Source: Kluyvera genomosp. 1 (GTDB taxonomy: Bacteria; Pseudomonadota; Gammaproteobacteria; Enterobacterales; Enterobacteriaceae). Taken from it: 64,000 nt of DNA. Below, piece by piece: positions 1 to 7,569 of this stretch. Below the pieces are notes generated by a model. That model worked only from the letters and a program-made list of their open reading frames with translations. It made no database searches and was not told the DNA's origin. The position numbers were made by a program, and so were the translations under genes. Each line of letters begins with the position of its first letter. Within the stretch, counting starts at the first letter, position 1. The stretch covers positions 1 to 64,000 of the forward strand of contig NZ_LGHZ01000025.1 of NCBI RefSeq assembly GCF_001266615.1. Direction: 5' to 3'.

Positions 1-76
1 CAGGCCGGCTTTTTTGTGGCCGTAATCGTAGACCGGAGAAGACGGGAAACGTCGTTATCCGGCCTCTAAGCAGCGC
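1..76 (+). terminator. 3' end of an upstream terminator (probably kdsA)
   Basis: The window opens with GGCCGGC followed by a run of six T, which looks like the 3' arm and U-run of an intrinsic terminator whose 5' arm lies outside the window. In E. coli the gene left of chaA is kdsA on the + strand, so this is probably its terminator. That is inference from synteny. The rest of the stretch up to the chaA stop shows nothing clear. Confidence 0.4.
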
Positions 77-1189
77 TTAGGCAAAAATCGTCATCAGGTA
101 GGCCGCAAACAACGCCAGATGCGCGGCACCGTTCAGTACGTTAGTACGGCCGGTTGAGAACGAGATATGGCACAGGACCAGCGAGGCCACCATCACAATC
201 ATCTCCGGCATGCCGAGACCAAACATCAGATCGTTACCGGTCATATAAGCAATCAGCGTTACCACTGGTACGGTCAGTGAAATGGTCGCCAGCACCGAAC
301 CGAAGAACAGGTTCATGGCGCGCTGTACCTGGTTATTCAACACCGCTTTCAGCGCACCCAGACCTTCCGGTGACAGGATAAGCAACGCCACCAGGAAACC
401 GGTAAATGCCACCGGCGCGTTCATGCTGGTAAGCAGCGTCTCCAGCGGGTTAGCGTTCATCTTGGTCACCGCAATAACCGCAATCAGGTGAACAATCAGC
501 CATACCGCATGCCACAGGCTGCTGTGCGCTGAGGGTTTACCGTGATGTGGGTCATCGTCGTCGCTATCGTCTTCATGCTCGTAGATAAACAGGCTCTGGT
601 GCGTTTTAGTCTGAATTAACAAGAATACGCCGTACATAGCGGCAGAAATCAGCGCCACCAACAGAGACTGGCCGATGGTAAAGTTAGCGCCTGGCAAGGC
701 GGTCGGGAAGACCAACACAATAATGGCCAGCGGAAACAGCGCAATTAAATACTGTTTGATACCGAAGAGATTCATATATTGCGTGGCGAATTTACGGCCG
801 CCGAGCAATAACGAGAAACCGACTAAACCGCCGGTGACGATCATAATGATGGAATAAAGCGTATCACGCATCAGGGTAGGGGCGGCGTCGCCCGTTGCCA
901 TTAATGCGGATATCAGGCTAACCTCAAGGATAACCACGGAAAGACTTAAAATCAGAGAGCCGTACGGCTCGCCAAGGCGGTGTGCTAATACGTCCGCATG
1001 GCGTACAACGCTAAATGCGCTGCAGAGAATACCGACGAGTGCCATGGCGTTAATGGCAATGACCACTGGCAATGACTGATTATTTCCCCAGAATACCAGG
1101 ATTGCCAGCGCCACTATCGGGAAAATAAGCGACGTCTCCTTATGGCGAGTTTTCACCGCCTCATGCGCGTGGGTCATGTTTGTCTCCAT
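77..1189 (-). CDS. chaA: Ca2+(Na+,K+)/H+ antiporter ChaA
   Basis: Inner-membrane cation/proton antiporter of the CaCA superfamily, which exports Ca2+, Na+ and K+ in exchange for H+ at alkaline pH. The 370 residues form about eleven hydrophobic segments. A strongly acidic, His-containing cytoplasmic loop in the middle (EHEDDSDDDDPHHGK, about residues 205-219) separates the two halves, as in E. coli ChaA, whose sequence it follows closely. The ATG start is preceded by a purine-rich stretch. In E. coli chaA faces a divergent chaB-chaC pair; here chaC is present but chaB is not. Regulation is not evident from the sequence. Confidence 0.95.
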   Translation of the reverse strand: METNMTHAHEAVKTRHKETSLIFPIVALAILVFWGNNQSLPVVIAINAMALVGILCSAFSVVRHADVLAHRLGEPYGSLILSLSVVILEVSLISALMATGDAAPTLMRDTLYSIIMIVTGGLVGFSLLLGGRKFATQYMNLFGIKQYLIALFPLAIIVLVFPTALPGANFTIGQSLLVALISAAMYGVFLLIQTKTHQSLFIYEHEDDSDDDDPHHGKPSAHSSLWHAVWLIVHLIAVIAVTKMNANPLETLLTSMNAPVAFTGFLVALLILSPEGLGALKAVLNNQVQRAMNLFFGSVLATISLTVPVVTLIAYMTGNDLMFGLGMPEMIVMVASLVLCHISFSTGRTNVLNGAAHLALFAAYLMTIFA

Positions 1190-1541
1190 CTGTGCAGGTA
1201 TTTATAATTATAGAAAAAAGCAGTGGTATAAATTAACAAATTTTTCCACTGGCAATGCGATTTTTTACTAAAGTTTACCCATATGGGCATTTTTTCGCAT
1301 AGACGTCTATAATATGAAGAATCGGTTAAATATTTATTTAATAACAGCATATTGGTGCGTTGGGATTCGCTGTTTTTGTCGCTAAAACACCGGTGAATTA
1401 ACGCAGATGTCATAGCAGACAAATTGCATCCTGCAGCATAAAGCTGGATAATATTTCATCAATGACAGCTCCGGAGGTCACCATTCGTTCCCTTATGGGC
1501 GTATGTGTTGCAGGGAAGAGTAGTGGTGGTGGAGGTTTAAA
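1190..1541. other. chaA-chaC intergenic region; chaB absent
   Basis: This 352-base AT-rich divergent spacer must hold the promoters of chaA (-) and chaC (+). In E. coli it contains chaB (about 76 codons). I read both strands and find no ChaB-like frame; the only long frame (minus strand, overlapping the chaA start) has no family features. A purine-rich GGTGGAGG at about 1528-1535 serves chaC. Confidence 0.6.
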
Positions 1542-2222
1542 GTGTTAACGCGTGATTTCTTGATGAAGGCAGATTGTACAACGGCATTTGGTGCCATTGA
1601 GGAATCGCTGTTGTGGTCTGCTGAACAACGTGCGGCATCGCTGGCGGCGACGCTGGCTTGTCGTCCGGATAATGGTCCGGTATGGATTTTTGGCTACGGC
1701 TCCCTGATGTGGAACCCGGCGCTTAATTTTAGCGAATCGGTGACGGGTACGCTGGTTGGCTGGCATCGGGCTTTTTGCCTGCGCCTGACGGCCGGTCGTG
1801 GTAGCGCCTGCCAGCCAGGGCGGATGTTGGCGCTTAAAGAGGGCGGGCGTACCACCGGCGTCGCCTATCGACTACCGGATGATGAAATCGAAAATGAGCT
1901 TTCACTGCTGTGGAAGCGCGAGATGATCACCGGCTGCTATCTGCCAACCTGGTGCAAGCTGTGTCTGGATGATGGACGCACGGTGAATGCGCTGGTGTTT
2001 ATTATGGATCCGCGTCATCCGCTGTATGAGTCTGACACCAGTGTGCAGGTGATTGCGCCGCTGATTGCGCGCGCCAGCGGGCCGCTGGGCACCAACGCGC
2101 AGTATCTGTTCTCGCTGGAGCAAGAGCTGCAAAAACTGGGGATGCCGGACGACGGTCTGAATGAACTGATTGGTAAAGTGCGGACGCTGGTCAGTGGTGT
2201 GAATCCACCGGGGCTGGCTTAA
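1542..2222 (+). CDS. chaC: Glutathione-specific gamma-glutamylcyclotransferase ChaC
   Basis: Cytosolic enzyme of the ChaC/GGCT fold that cleaves glutathione to 5-oxoproline and Cys-Gly. The 226-residue product has the family's substrate-binding loop FGYGSLMWNP near residue 50 and the conserved stretch GWHRAFCLRLTAGRG. It is near-identical to E. coli ChaC over most of its length; the C-terminus is slightly shorter (231 in E. coli). The start is a GTG, chosen because GGAGG lies six bases upstream and the N-terminus (LTRDFLMKADCTTAFG) aligns with E. coli from its first residue. In E. coli it is co-transcribed with chaB; here it stands alone. Confidence 0.95.
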   Translation: MLTRDFLMKADCTTAFGAIEESLLWSAEQRAASLAATLACRPDNGPVWIFGYGSLMWNPALNFSESVTGTLVGWHRAFCLRLTAGRGSACQPGRMLALKEGGRTTGVAYRLPDDEIENELSLLWKREMITGCYLPTWCKLCLDDGRTVNALVFIMDPRHPLYESDTSVQVIAPLIARASGPLGTNAQYLFSLEQELQKLGMPDDGLNELIGKVRTLVSGVNPPGLA

Positions 2223-2230
2223 ACCAGACA

Positions 2231-2262
2231 ATAAAAAACCCGGAAGTGCGTGCTTCCGGGTT
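2231..2262 (-). terminator. Intrinsic terminator for the DUF1883-like gene
   Basis: A perfect 10-bp stem (AACCCGGAAG / CTTCCGGGTT, 2237-2246 with 2253-2262) is followed on the minus strand by six U. Read on the plus strand the stem has no U-run, so it mainly ends the minus-strand gene but may also stop chaC transcripts. Confidence 0.8.
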
Positions 2263-2268
2263 GAATCA

Positions 2269-2508
2269 TCAGGCTGCTACGTAGCTGATGGAGTGCTCAA
2301 GAGACTGGCTGTGGCTGTCGATCAGCACATTCCAGGTCCCGCTATACGGTACGGTCAGATACGCCTTTTCTTCGTTCTGTACGCTCAAAATATCGGTATT
2401 ATGGCTGCTGGTATTCTTCTGCGTGCTCATTAAATGAATATGGCAACGCTCTGAACAACGCACCACCACCGTATCCCCACCAAACAATGTCAAACTTGCC
2501 TTAACCAT
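2269..2508 (-). CDS. Small DUF1883-like protein
   Basis: A 79-residue protein of unknown function. The C-terminal half (VPYSGTWNVLIDSHS) resembles the ending of the DUF1883 family, where a P-x-S-G-x-W-N-V-x-I-D motif is typical; this is recognition from memory, not a search. The predicted fold is a small all-beta domain without signal peptide or membrane segment. I chose the ATG at 2508; the frame could also start at GTG 2511 or TTG 2538. The gene is absent from the corresponding E. coli K-12 locus. A perfect CRP half-site pair lies 65 bases upstream and a strong terminator follows, so it looks like a single-gene unit under catabolite control. Confidence 0.7.
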   Translation of the reverse strand: MVKASLTLFGGDTVVVRCSERCHIHLMSTQKNTSSHNTDILSVQNEEKAYLTVPYSGTWNVLIDSHSQSLEHSISYVAA

Positions 2509-2572
2509 CACCAATCTACCCCGCTGCCTATGAGTCAACCCGCGTCCTGCGATCGAATCCTCTAATTTCGCC

Positions 2573-2588
2573 TGTGATATTGTTCACA
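2573..2588 (-). promoter_or_regulatory. Predicted CRP binding site
   Basis: TGTGA-N6-TCACA with both half-sites perfect. It sits upstream of the minus-strand DUF1883-like gene, centred about 72 bases before its start codon. I do not see a convincing -10 hexamer, so the exact promoter geometry is open. Confidence 0.65.
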
Positions 2589-2787
2589 AATCACTCATGG
2601 CATAACACCAAACACGGGGAGGGCTGATGCTGATTTTGATCAAAAAAATCAGCAACGCTTCAACAAAAATGACAATATCCCTGAATCCTTTCAGCCTTCA
2701 TGACATTTATACGAGTAATGCCGCAGAGATAATATAAAATCCTTTAAATCGTGAAGGTTTTAGCTTGCCCGGCTAAATCACCGTGAA

Positions 2788-3141
2788 TCAGAAGGTCAGC
2801 ACCTTGTCTGCCGCCAACGTCCACTGCGCCAGTTCTACCAGCGTGCCAATTTCTACGCCATCAATCAGCGGCAGCGCGCTGATACCACGCCCGTCGGTGC
2901 AGGTCTTGCACAGTTTAACCGGCACGCCTTGGGCGGTGAGGATCTCCAGCATCTGCTGAATGTTGTAGCCTTCGGCCGGTTTTTGCCCACGCAGACCCGC
3001 GGTCACCGCGTCAGACATTAAAAATAACTGCAGCTGCAGGTCATCTTGCTGTTCGCGCAGGGCGATGGCTAAACGCAGGCTGTTAAATAGGGATTCGCTG
3101 CCATAAGCAGCACCGTTGGCGATAATGACGATACGTTGCAT
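2788..3141 (-). CDS. ychN: DsrE-family protein YchN
   Basis: Conserved 117-residue cytosolic protein of the DsrE/F-like (YchN) family; E. coli YchN forms a hexamer and its role is unknown, though relatives carry sulfur on a conserved Cys. The opening MQRIVIIANGAAYGSE and the region around Cys98/Cys101 (KLCKTCTDGRGI) match the family. It is the full usual length. It has its own short divergent spacer against nasR; in E. coli it lies between chaC and ychO, so the nas operon has been inserted (or, in E. coli, lost) immediately beside it. Confidence 0.93.
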   Translation of the reverse strand: MQRIVIIANGAAYGSESLFNSLRLAIALREQQDDLQLQLFLMSDAVTAGLRGQKPAEGYNIQQMLEILTAQGVPVKLCKTCTDGRGISALPLIDGVEIGTLVELAQWTLAADKVLTF

Positions 3142-3215
3142 CTGAACTCCTTTAAGGCACGGTTATTGCTAGACGTTAGGACTATCGGTAAGAAAATCCT
3201 ATAACGGGAGAGCGC

Positions 3216-4433
3216 ATGATAAACCGTGAAGATGAGACACCCGGCGCTATCGAGTGGTTTCGTTACGCGCGTCAGGTGCAAAAAGAGCAGCTCCATCAGC
3301 TCGCACAGCAGGGTCAACTGGTGAGTCAGTTAAGCCACGTGGTGCATATGTTACAGTGTGAGCGGGGCGCATCCAACATCTGGTTGTGCTCACAGGGGGG
3401 ATTATACGCCGCAGAGCGCCGTGCCAGCGCGGCGCTGGTGGATGAACAGACGCGTTGCCTGCTTGCCCGATTGGTCCCGCAATATTTACCCTCCGCCAGT
3501 GGGCTGTGTCAGCGTATTGCCCGCGCGGTGTGGTCGCTGGAGCAGCTTCCCGCGCTGCGGGAGAAAGTGACCGCCCTGCAGATAAGCCCAGAGACTGCCA
3601 CCGGGCAGTTCAGCCGAACTATTCGCCATTTGTTGAATATCATTCCGCAACTCAACGACAGCATCGATGATCCGACGCTGGCAGGGCGGCTGGTGGCGCT
3701 TTACAGCTTTATGCAAGGCAAAGAGCTTGTCGGCCAGGAACGGGCGTTAGGGGCGCAGGGATTTGCGCTGGGCGATTTCAGCGATGAACTACGCCAGCGG
3801 CTGGTGGACAGAATTGACGGCCAACAGCCTTGTTTCGACAGTTTTTTGTCGCTTGCCAGCGCGCCGCTGAAAATGCTGTTTTTTACCGAGTGCCAGGCGG
3901 GCATTGCCATCGAACAGCTGCGGCGTATCGCCTGCACCCGTAAACCGACGGCGGATGACGGGCAGAGCGCGCTGCACTGGTTTACGCTGCAAACCCAGCG
4001 TCTGGAGCAGATGCGCGGGCTAGAAGAGCTGCTGATTGGCGAGCTAATGGCTGCCGTCGATAACCTTCTGCACGAAGATGAATCGATAACACCGACGTTT
4101 GACGACCCCGTCAGCGACAGTCTGGTGCTGCATCTTGACCGCCAGCTGCTGCCGCTGGTTCGTCAGCAGGCGCGCGAGCTGGAACAGCTGTCCAGCCAGC
4201 TAGCCTCGCTGAAGGATACGCTGGAAGAGCGGCGGCTCATTGATAAAGCCAAAAGCGTACTGATGACCCATCGGCAAATGAGTGAAGAACAGGCCTGGCA
4301 CTGCCTGCGAAAAATGGCGATGGATAAGAATCAGCGGATGGTGGAAATTGCCCGTGCGCTGCTGGCAGTGAAATCGCTGTGGCAAAACGATGAGGAAGGT
4401 ACCGTTGCACAATCACCGGGCATGAATGCCTGA
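3216..4433 (+). CDS. nasR: Nitrate/nitrite-responsive antitermination protein NasR
   Basis: Cytosolic regulator that binds nitrate or nitrite and then binds the nasF leader RNA to prevent termination. The 405 residues split into an N-terminal all-helical NIT sensor domain (about 40-300, beginning VVHMLQCERGASNIWL) and a C-terminal ANTAR RNA-binding domain (about 335-390: LIDKAKSVLMTHRQMSEEQAW). This matches Klebsiella oxytoca NasR. The ATG has GGGAGA six bases upstream. It lies directly before the nas structural genes in the same orientation. Its likely target, a hexaloop hairpin plus terminator, is visible about 100 bases downstream of its stop. Confidence 0.95.
   Translation: MINREDETPGAIEWFRYARQVQKEQLHQLAQQGQLVSQLSHVVHMLQCERGASNIWLCSQGGLYAAERRASAALVDEQTRCLLARLVPQYLPSASGLCQRIARAVWSLEQLPALREKVTALQISPETATGQFSRTIRHLLNIIPQLNDSIDDPTLAGRLVALYSFMQGKELVGQERALGAQGFALGDFSDELRQRLVDRIDGQQPCFDSFLSLASAPLKMLFFTECQAGIAIEQLRRIACTRKPTADDGQSALHWFTLQTQRLEQMRGLEELLIGELMAAVDNLLHEDESITPTFDDPVSDSLVLHLDRQLLPLVRQQARELEQLSSQLASLKDTLEERRLIDKAKSVLMTHRQMSEEQAWHCLRKMAMDKNQRMVEIARALLAVKSLWQNDEEGTVAQSPGMNA
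4406..4422 (+). promoter_or_regulatory. Predicted NtrC site 1 for nasF
   Basis: A 17-base dyad TGCAC-N7-GGGCA close to the NtrC pattern (TGCAC...GTGCA), one mismatch in the right arm. It overlaps the end of nasR and is centred about 107 bases before the predicted sigma-54 start, an expected enhancer distance. Confidence 0.5.
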
Positions 4434-4443
4434 ATGCGGTGCA
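4427..4443 (+). promoter_or_regulatory. Predicted NtrC site 2 for nasF
   Basis: A second NtrC-like dyad with a perfect right arm (GGTGCA) and a degenerate left arm (TGCCT). It follows site 1 by 21 bases (centre to centre), two helical turns, as usual for paired NtrC dimers. Confidence 0.5.
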
Positions 4444-4494
4444 AAAACGTGATAGCGCTAGCCGTTTTACCCTGAAAATGCGCGCTTTCATATC

Positions 4495-4510
4495 TGGCAT
4501 CTGATTTGCA
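4495..4510 (+). promoter_or_regulatory. Sigma-54 promoter of the nas operon
   Basis: TGGCATCTGATTTGCA matches the sigma-54 consensus TGGCACG-N4-TTGCA, with the invariant GG and GC at the correct spacing. The predicted transcription start is near 4521, giving a leader of about 105 bases before the nasF ATG. This agrees with Ntr control of nasF in K. oxytoca. Confidence 0.85.
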
Positions 4511-4527
4511 TTAATTTTGAAACACTC

Positions 4528-4556
4528 GGTTGTGCGCCAATGGCGGCGCGCTAACC
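4528..4556 (+). ncRNA. ANTAR-type hexaloop hairpin in the nasF leader (NasR target)
   Basis: GGTTGTGCGCC pairs with GGCGCGCTAACC (one bulged U at 4552), closing a six-base loop AAUGGC. Position 1 A and position 4 G are the hallmark of the RNA motif bound by ANTAR antiterminators. I did not find an equally clear second hexaloop of the dual-hairpin model. Confidence 0.8.
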
Positions 4557-4568
4557 ACGAGGATAAAG

Positions 4569-4609
4569 GCGTCCTGCAATGCGTAAGCATTGCCGGGCGC
4601 TTTTTTTTT
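4569..4609 (+). terminator. nasF leader terminator (nitrate-controlled)
   Basis: A stem from 4570-4583 with 4587-4600 around CAATGC-GTAA-GCATTG is followed by nine U. It lies between the hexaloop hairpin and the nasF ribosome site, so transcription stops here unless NasR acts. This is the element known as stem 3:4 in K. oxytoca. Confidence 0.85.
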
Positions 4610-4625
4610 GCATTCGGGAGCGAGT

Positions 4626-5882
4626 ATGGGCGAGATGTTTTCACTATCACGGCGGCGATTACTACAGGCAGGGGCCGCGCTGGGCGGCGCAATGTTGCTA
4701 CCCGGCGTGATGCAATCGGCCTGGGCGGCAGGGTCAGATAAGCCGGAGCTGCAAACGGTCAAGGTCGGATTTATTCCGTTGACCGACTGTGCGCCGCTGG
4801 CTATCGCGTCGCTAAAAGGGTTCGATAAAAAGTACGGCATCACGCTGGTGCCGAGTAAAGAGGCCAGCTGGGCGGCGGTACGCGACAAACTGGTTAACGG
4901 CGAACTGGATGCTGCCCATATTCTTTACGGCCTGCTGTACGGGTTGGAGCTGGGCATTGCCGGTAAACCGCAGGCGATGGCCAACCTCATGACCCTCAAC
5001 CGCAACGGGCAGGGGATCACCTTATCGACCGATTTGCAGGAAAAGGGCGTCACCGATCTTAGCGGGCTGAAAACGCTTGTCGCTAACAGTGAGCCGGGTA
5101 CCTATACCTTCGCCCATACCTTCCCCACCGGCACGCATGCCATGTGGCTCTATTACTGGCTGGCGAGTGGCGGCATTAACCCGTTTACCGACGTGCGCAC
5201 GGTGGTGGTGCCGCCACCGCAGATGGTGATGAACATGCGTATTGGCAACATGGTGGGATTTTGCGTCGGCGAGCCGTGGAATGCGCGCGCCATCAATGAC
5301 CGCATCGGTTTTACCGCCGCCACCAGCCAGGATATCTGGCCGGATCATCCGGAAAAAGTGCTCGGCACCCGCCGGGACTGGGTAGATCAAAATCCGCATA
5401 CCAGCCGTGCGTTGGTTGCCGCACTGCTGGATGCCGCACGCTGGATTGACGCCTCCGACGACAACAAACGCGAGACCGCCAGGATCCTCGCCCAGCGCGG
5501 CTGGCTCAATACCAAAGAGCAATATCTCACTGGCCGCATGCTTGGTGCCTATGACAACGGCATTGGTCGCCGCTGGCAGGACCCGCATCCGATTCGCTTT
5601 TTTGACCACGGCGAAGTGAGCTATCCCTGGCTGTCGGACGGCATGTGGTTCTTAACCCAGTTCCGCCGCTGGGGTCTGCTGAAAAGCGATCCGGATTATC
5701 TGGCCGTGGCCCAGCGTATTAACCGTATCGATGTGTGGAAAGAGGCGGCGCTGGCAGTGGGTGGGGTAACCGCGCCAACACAAACCTTGCGCAGCAGCAC
5801 ATTGATCGACGGCTCGGTATGGACCGGAGCCGACACTGCCGGGTACGCCCGGAGTTTTAACGTTCAACGCCTGGGGGCATGA
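4626..5882 (+). CDS. nasF: Nitrate ABC transporter, substrate-binding protein NasF
   Basis: Periplasmic nitrate/nitrite-binding component of the NasFED importer (NrtA-like, CmpA/NrtA family). The 418-residue product starts MGEMFSLSRRRLLQAG, a twin-arginine-type signal peptide with a hydrophobic stretch and an AWA-A cleavage site near residue 36. The mature part has the family stretches VGFIPLTDCAPLAIA and PTGTHAMWLYYWLASGG. I placed the start at the ATG with GGGAGCGAG upstream; a longer frame from a TTG at 4590 would begin inside the leader terminator and is unlikely. First structural gene of the operon; it ends one base before nasE. Confidence 0.93.
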   Translation: MGEMFSLSRRRLLQAGAALGGAMLLPGVMQSAWAAGSDKPELQTVKVGFIPLTDCAPLAIASLKGFDKKYGITLVPSKEASWAAVRDKLVNGELDAAHILYGLLYGLELGIAGKPQAMANLMTLNRNGQGITLSTDLQEKGVTDLSGLKTLVANSEPGTYTFAHTFPTGTHAMWLYYWLASGGINPFTDVRTVVVPPPQMVMNMRIGNMVGFCVGEPWNARAINDRIGFTAATSQDIWPDHPEKVLGTRRDWVDQNPHTSRALVAALLDAARWIDASDDNKRETARILAQRGWLNTKEQYLTGRMLGAYDNGIGRRWQDPHPIRFFDHGEVSYPWLSDGMWFLTQFRRWGLLKSDPDYLAVAQRINRIDVWKEAALAVGGVTAPTQTLRSSTLIDGSVWTGADTAGYARSFNVQRLGA

Positions 5883-5883
5883 G

Positions 5884-6759
5884 ATGAAGACCAAAACCAA
5901 AATTGTCGATGCGCCTGCACCCGCAGGTGAAGTGATTACGCTGCCGCCGCTGCAGGTGCGCCGCCAGCCTCCCGCGTTCAGACGTCATCTGCGTGGGCTT
6001 GCCGAACGCACGATCCCGGCATTGCTGGGACTAGGCCTGCTGGTATTGGCCTGGCAGATTGCCGCCGTCAATAGCAAGGGGTTCCCGACACCGCTGAGCA
6101 CGCTGGATTCGGCGTTAACGCTGTTCTCCGATCCGTTCTATATCAACGGCCCGAACGATGTGGGCGTCGGCTGGAATGTGCTGGCCTCCTTGCAGCGCGT
6201 GGCGGTGGGCTTTGGTCTGGCGGCGCTGGTAGGCATTCCGCTCGGCTTCCTGATTGGCCGTTTTACCTTCGCCTCACGCATGTTTACGCCGCTGATTGCG
6301 CTGCTGCGCCCGGTTAGCCCACTGGCCTGGCTGCCGATTGGGCTGCTGCTGTTCCAGAAGGCGGAACCCGCGTCGAGCTGGACCATTTTCATCTGCTCAA
6401 TCTGGCCGATGGTGATTAATACCGCCGAAGGGGTAAAGCGCATTCCGCAGGACTACCTCAACGTCGCGCGGGTGTTGCAGCTTTCCGAATGGACGGTGAT
6501 GCGCAAAATCCTCTTCCCGGCGGTGTTGCCGTCGGTGCTCACCGGTGTACGCCTGTCGATTGGCATTGCCTGGCTGGTGATTGTGGCGGCGGAAATGCTC
6601 ACCGGCGGGTTAGGGATTGGCTTCTGGATTTGGAACGAGTGGAACAACCTTAACGTCGAAAACATCCTGATCGCCATCGTGATTATCGGCGTGGTGGGGC
6701 TGCTGCTGGAGCAAGGGTTGATGCTGATTGCGCGTCGTTTTAGCTGGCAAGAGAAGTGA
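5884..6759 (+). CDS. nasE: Nitrate ABC transporter, permease NasE
   Basis: Inner-membrane permease of the nitrate importer (NrtB/SsuC family, binding-protein-dependent). The 291 residues hold a cytoplasmic N-terminus and about six membrane segments, with the EAA-loop region around VLQLSEWTVMRKILFPAVLPS that contacts the ATPase. The ATG follows the nasF stop by one base (TGAGATG), so the two are translationally linked. It works with NasF and NasD. Confidence 0.93.
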   Translation: MKTKTKIVDAPAPAGEVITLPPLQVRRQPPAFRRHLRGLAERTIPALLGLGLLVLAWQIAAVNSKGFPTPLSTLDSALTLFSDPFYINGPNDVGVGWNVLASLQRVAVGFGLAALVGIPLGFLIGRFTFASRMFTPLIALLRPVSPLAWLPIGLLLFQKAEPASSWTIFICSIWPMVINTAEGVKRIPQDYLNVARVLQLSEWTVMRKILFPAVLPSVLTGVRLSIGIAWLVIVAAEMLTGGLGIGFWIWNEWNNLNVENILIAIVIIGVVGLLLEQGLMLIARRFSWQEK

Positions 6760-6769
6760 GGGTAAAGTG

Positions 6770-7558
6770 ATGAAACCATTAATTCAGGTGCAGGCCGTGA
6801 GCCAGCGTTTTCATACCGCCAGCGGCGAGTTTCTGGCGCTGCAAAACGTCTCTTTTGATATCCACGAAGGGGAAACCGTGAGCCTTATCGGCCACTCCGG
6901 CTGTGGGAAATCCACGCTGCTCAATTTGATTGCCGGCATTACGCTGCCGACCGAAGGCGGCCTTATCTGCGACAACCGTGAAATCGCCGGCCCCGGCCCG
7001 GAGCGCGCGGTGGTGTTTCAAAACCATTCGCTGCTGCCGTGGTTGAGCTGTTTCGATAACGTTGCGCTGGCGGTTGATCATGTCTTCCAGCGCACCATGA
7101 GTAAAGCCGAGCGCCGGGAGTGGATTGAGCACAACCTCGACCGGGTACAAATGGGCCACGCGATGCATAAACGTCCCGGCGAAATCTCCGGCGGCATGAA
7201 GCAGCGCGTGGGCATTGCCCGGGCGCTGGCCATGAAACCCAAAGTTTTGCTGATGGATGAGCCGTTCGGTGCGCTGGATGCGCTGACTCGCGCGCACCTG
7301 CAAGATTCGGTGATGCAAATTCAGCAGGCGCTAAACACCACCATTGTGCTGATCACCCACGATGTGGATGAAGCGGTGCTGCTTTCCGACCGGGTGCTGA
7401 TGATGACCAACGGCCCGGCGGCCACCGTTGGGGAAATTCTCGACGTCAATTTGCCGCGCCCGCGCAATCGGGTGCAGCTGGCGGACGACGGCCGCTATCA
7501 CCATCTGCGCCAGCAGATTCTCCACTTCCTCTATGAAAAACAGCCGAAAGCGGCGTAA
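6770..7558 (+). CDS. nasD: Nitrate ABC transporter, ATP-binding protein NasD
   Basis: ATPase that drives nitrate uptake through NasE. The 262 residues include Walker A GHSGCGKST (about 42-50), the signature ISGGMKQR, Walker B VLLMDEPFGALD and the switch His in LITHDVDEA. It belongs to the nitrate/sulfonate/taurine ATPase family (NrtD/SsuB/TauB). The ATG at 6770 has GGGTAAAG upstream and gives the usual family length; the upstream GTG in the same frame lies inside nasE. Confidence 0.93.
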   Translation: MKPLIQVQAVSQRFHTASGEFLALQNVSFDIHEGETVSLIGHSGCGKSTLLNLIAGITLPTEGGLICDNREIAGPGPERAVVFQNHSLLPWLSCFDNVALAVDHVFQRTMSKAERREWIEHNLDRVQMGHAMHKRPGEISGGMKQRVGIARALAMKPKVLLMDEPFGALDALTRAHLQDSVMQIQQALNTTIVLITHDVDEAVLLSDRVLMMTNGPAATVGEILDVNLPRPRNRVQLADDGRYHHLRQQILHFLYEKQPKAA

Positions 7559-7569
7559 GGGGAAGGCCT

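Noticed and set aside
1174-1422. 82-codon minus-strand frame upstream of chaA
   Set aside because: Overlaps the chaA start, AT-rich, no family similarity; treated as untranslated leader.
4590-4625. Longer nasF start at TTG 4590
   Set aside because: It would begin inside the 3' arm of the leader terminator, and the ATG at 4626 has a good SD and yields the expected Tat signal.
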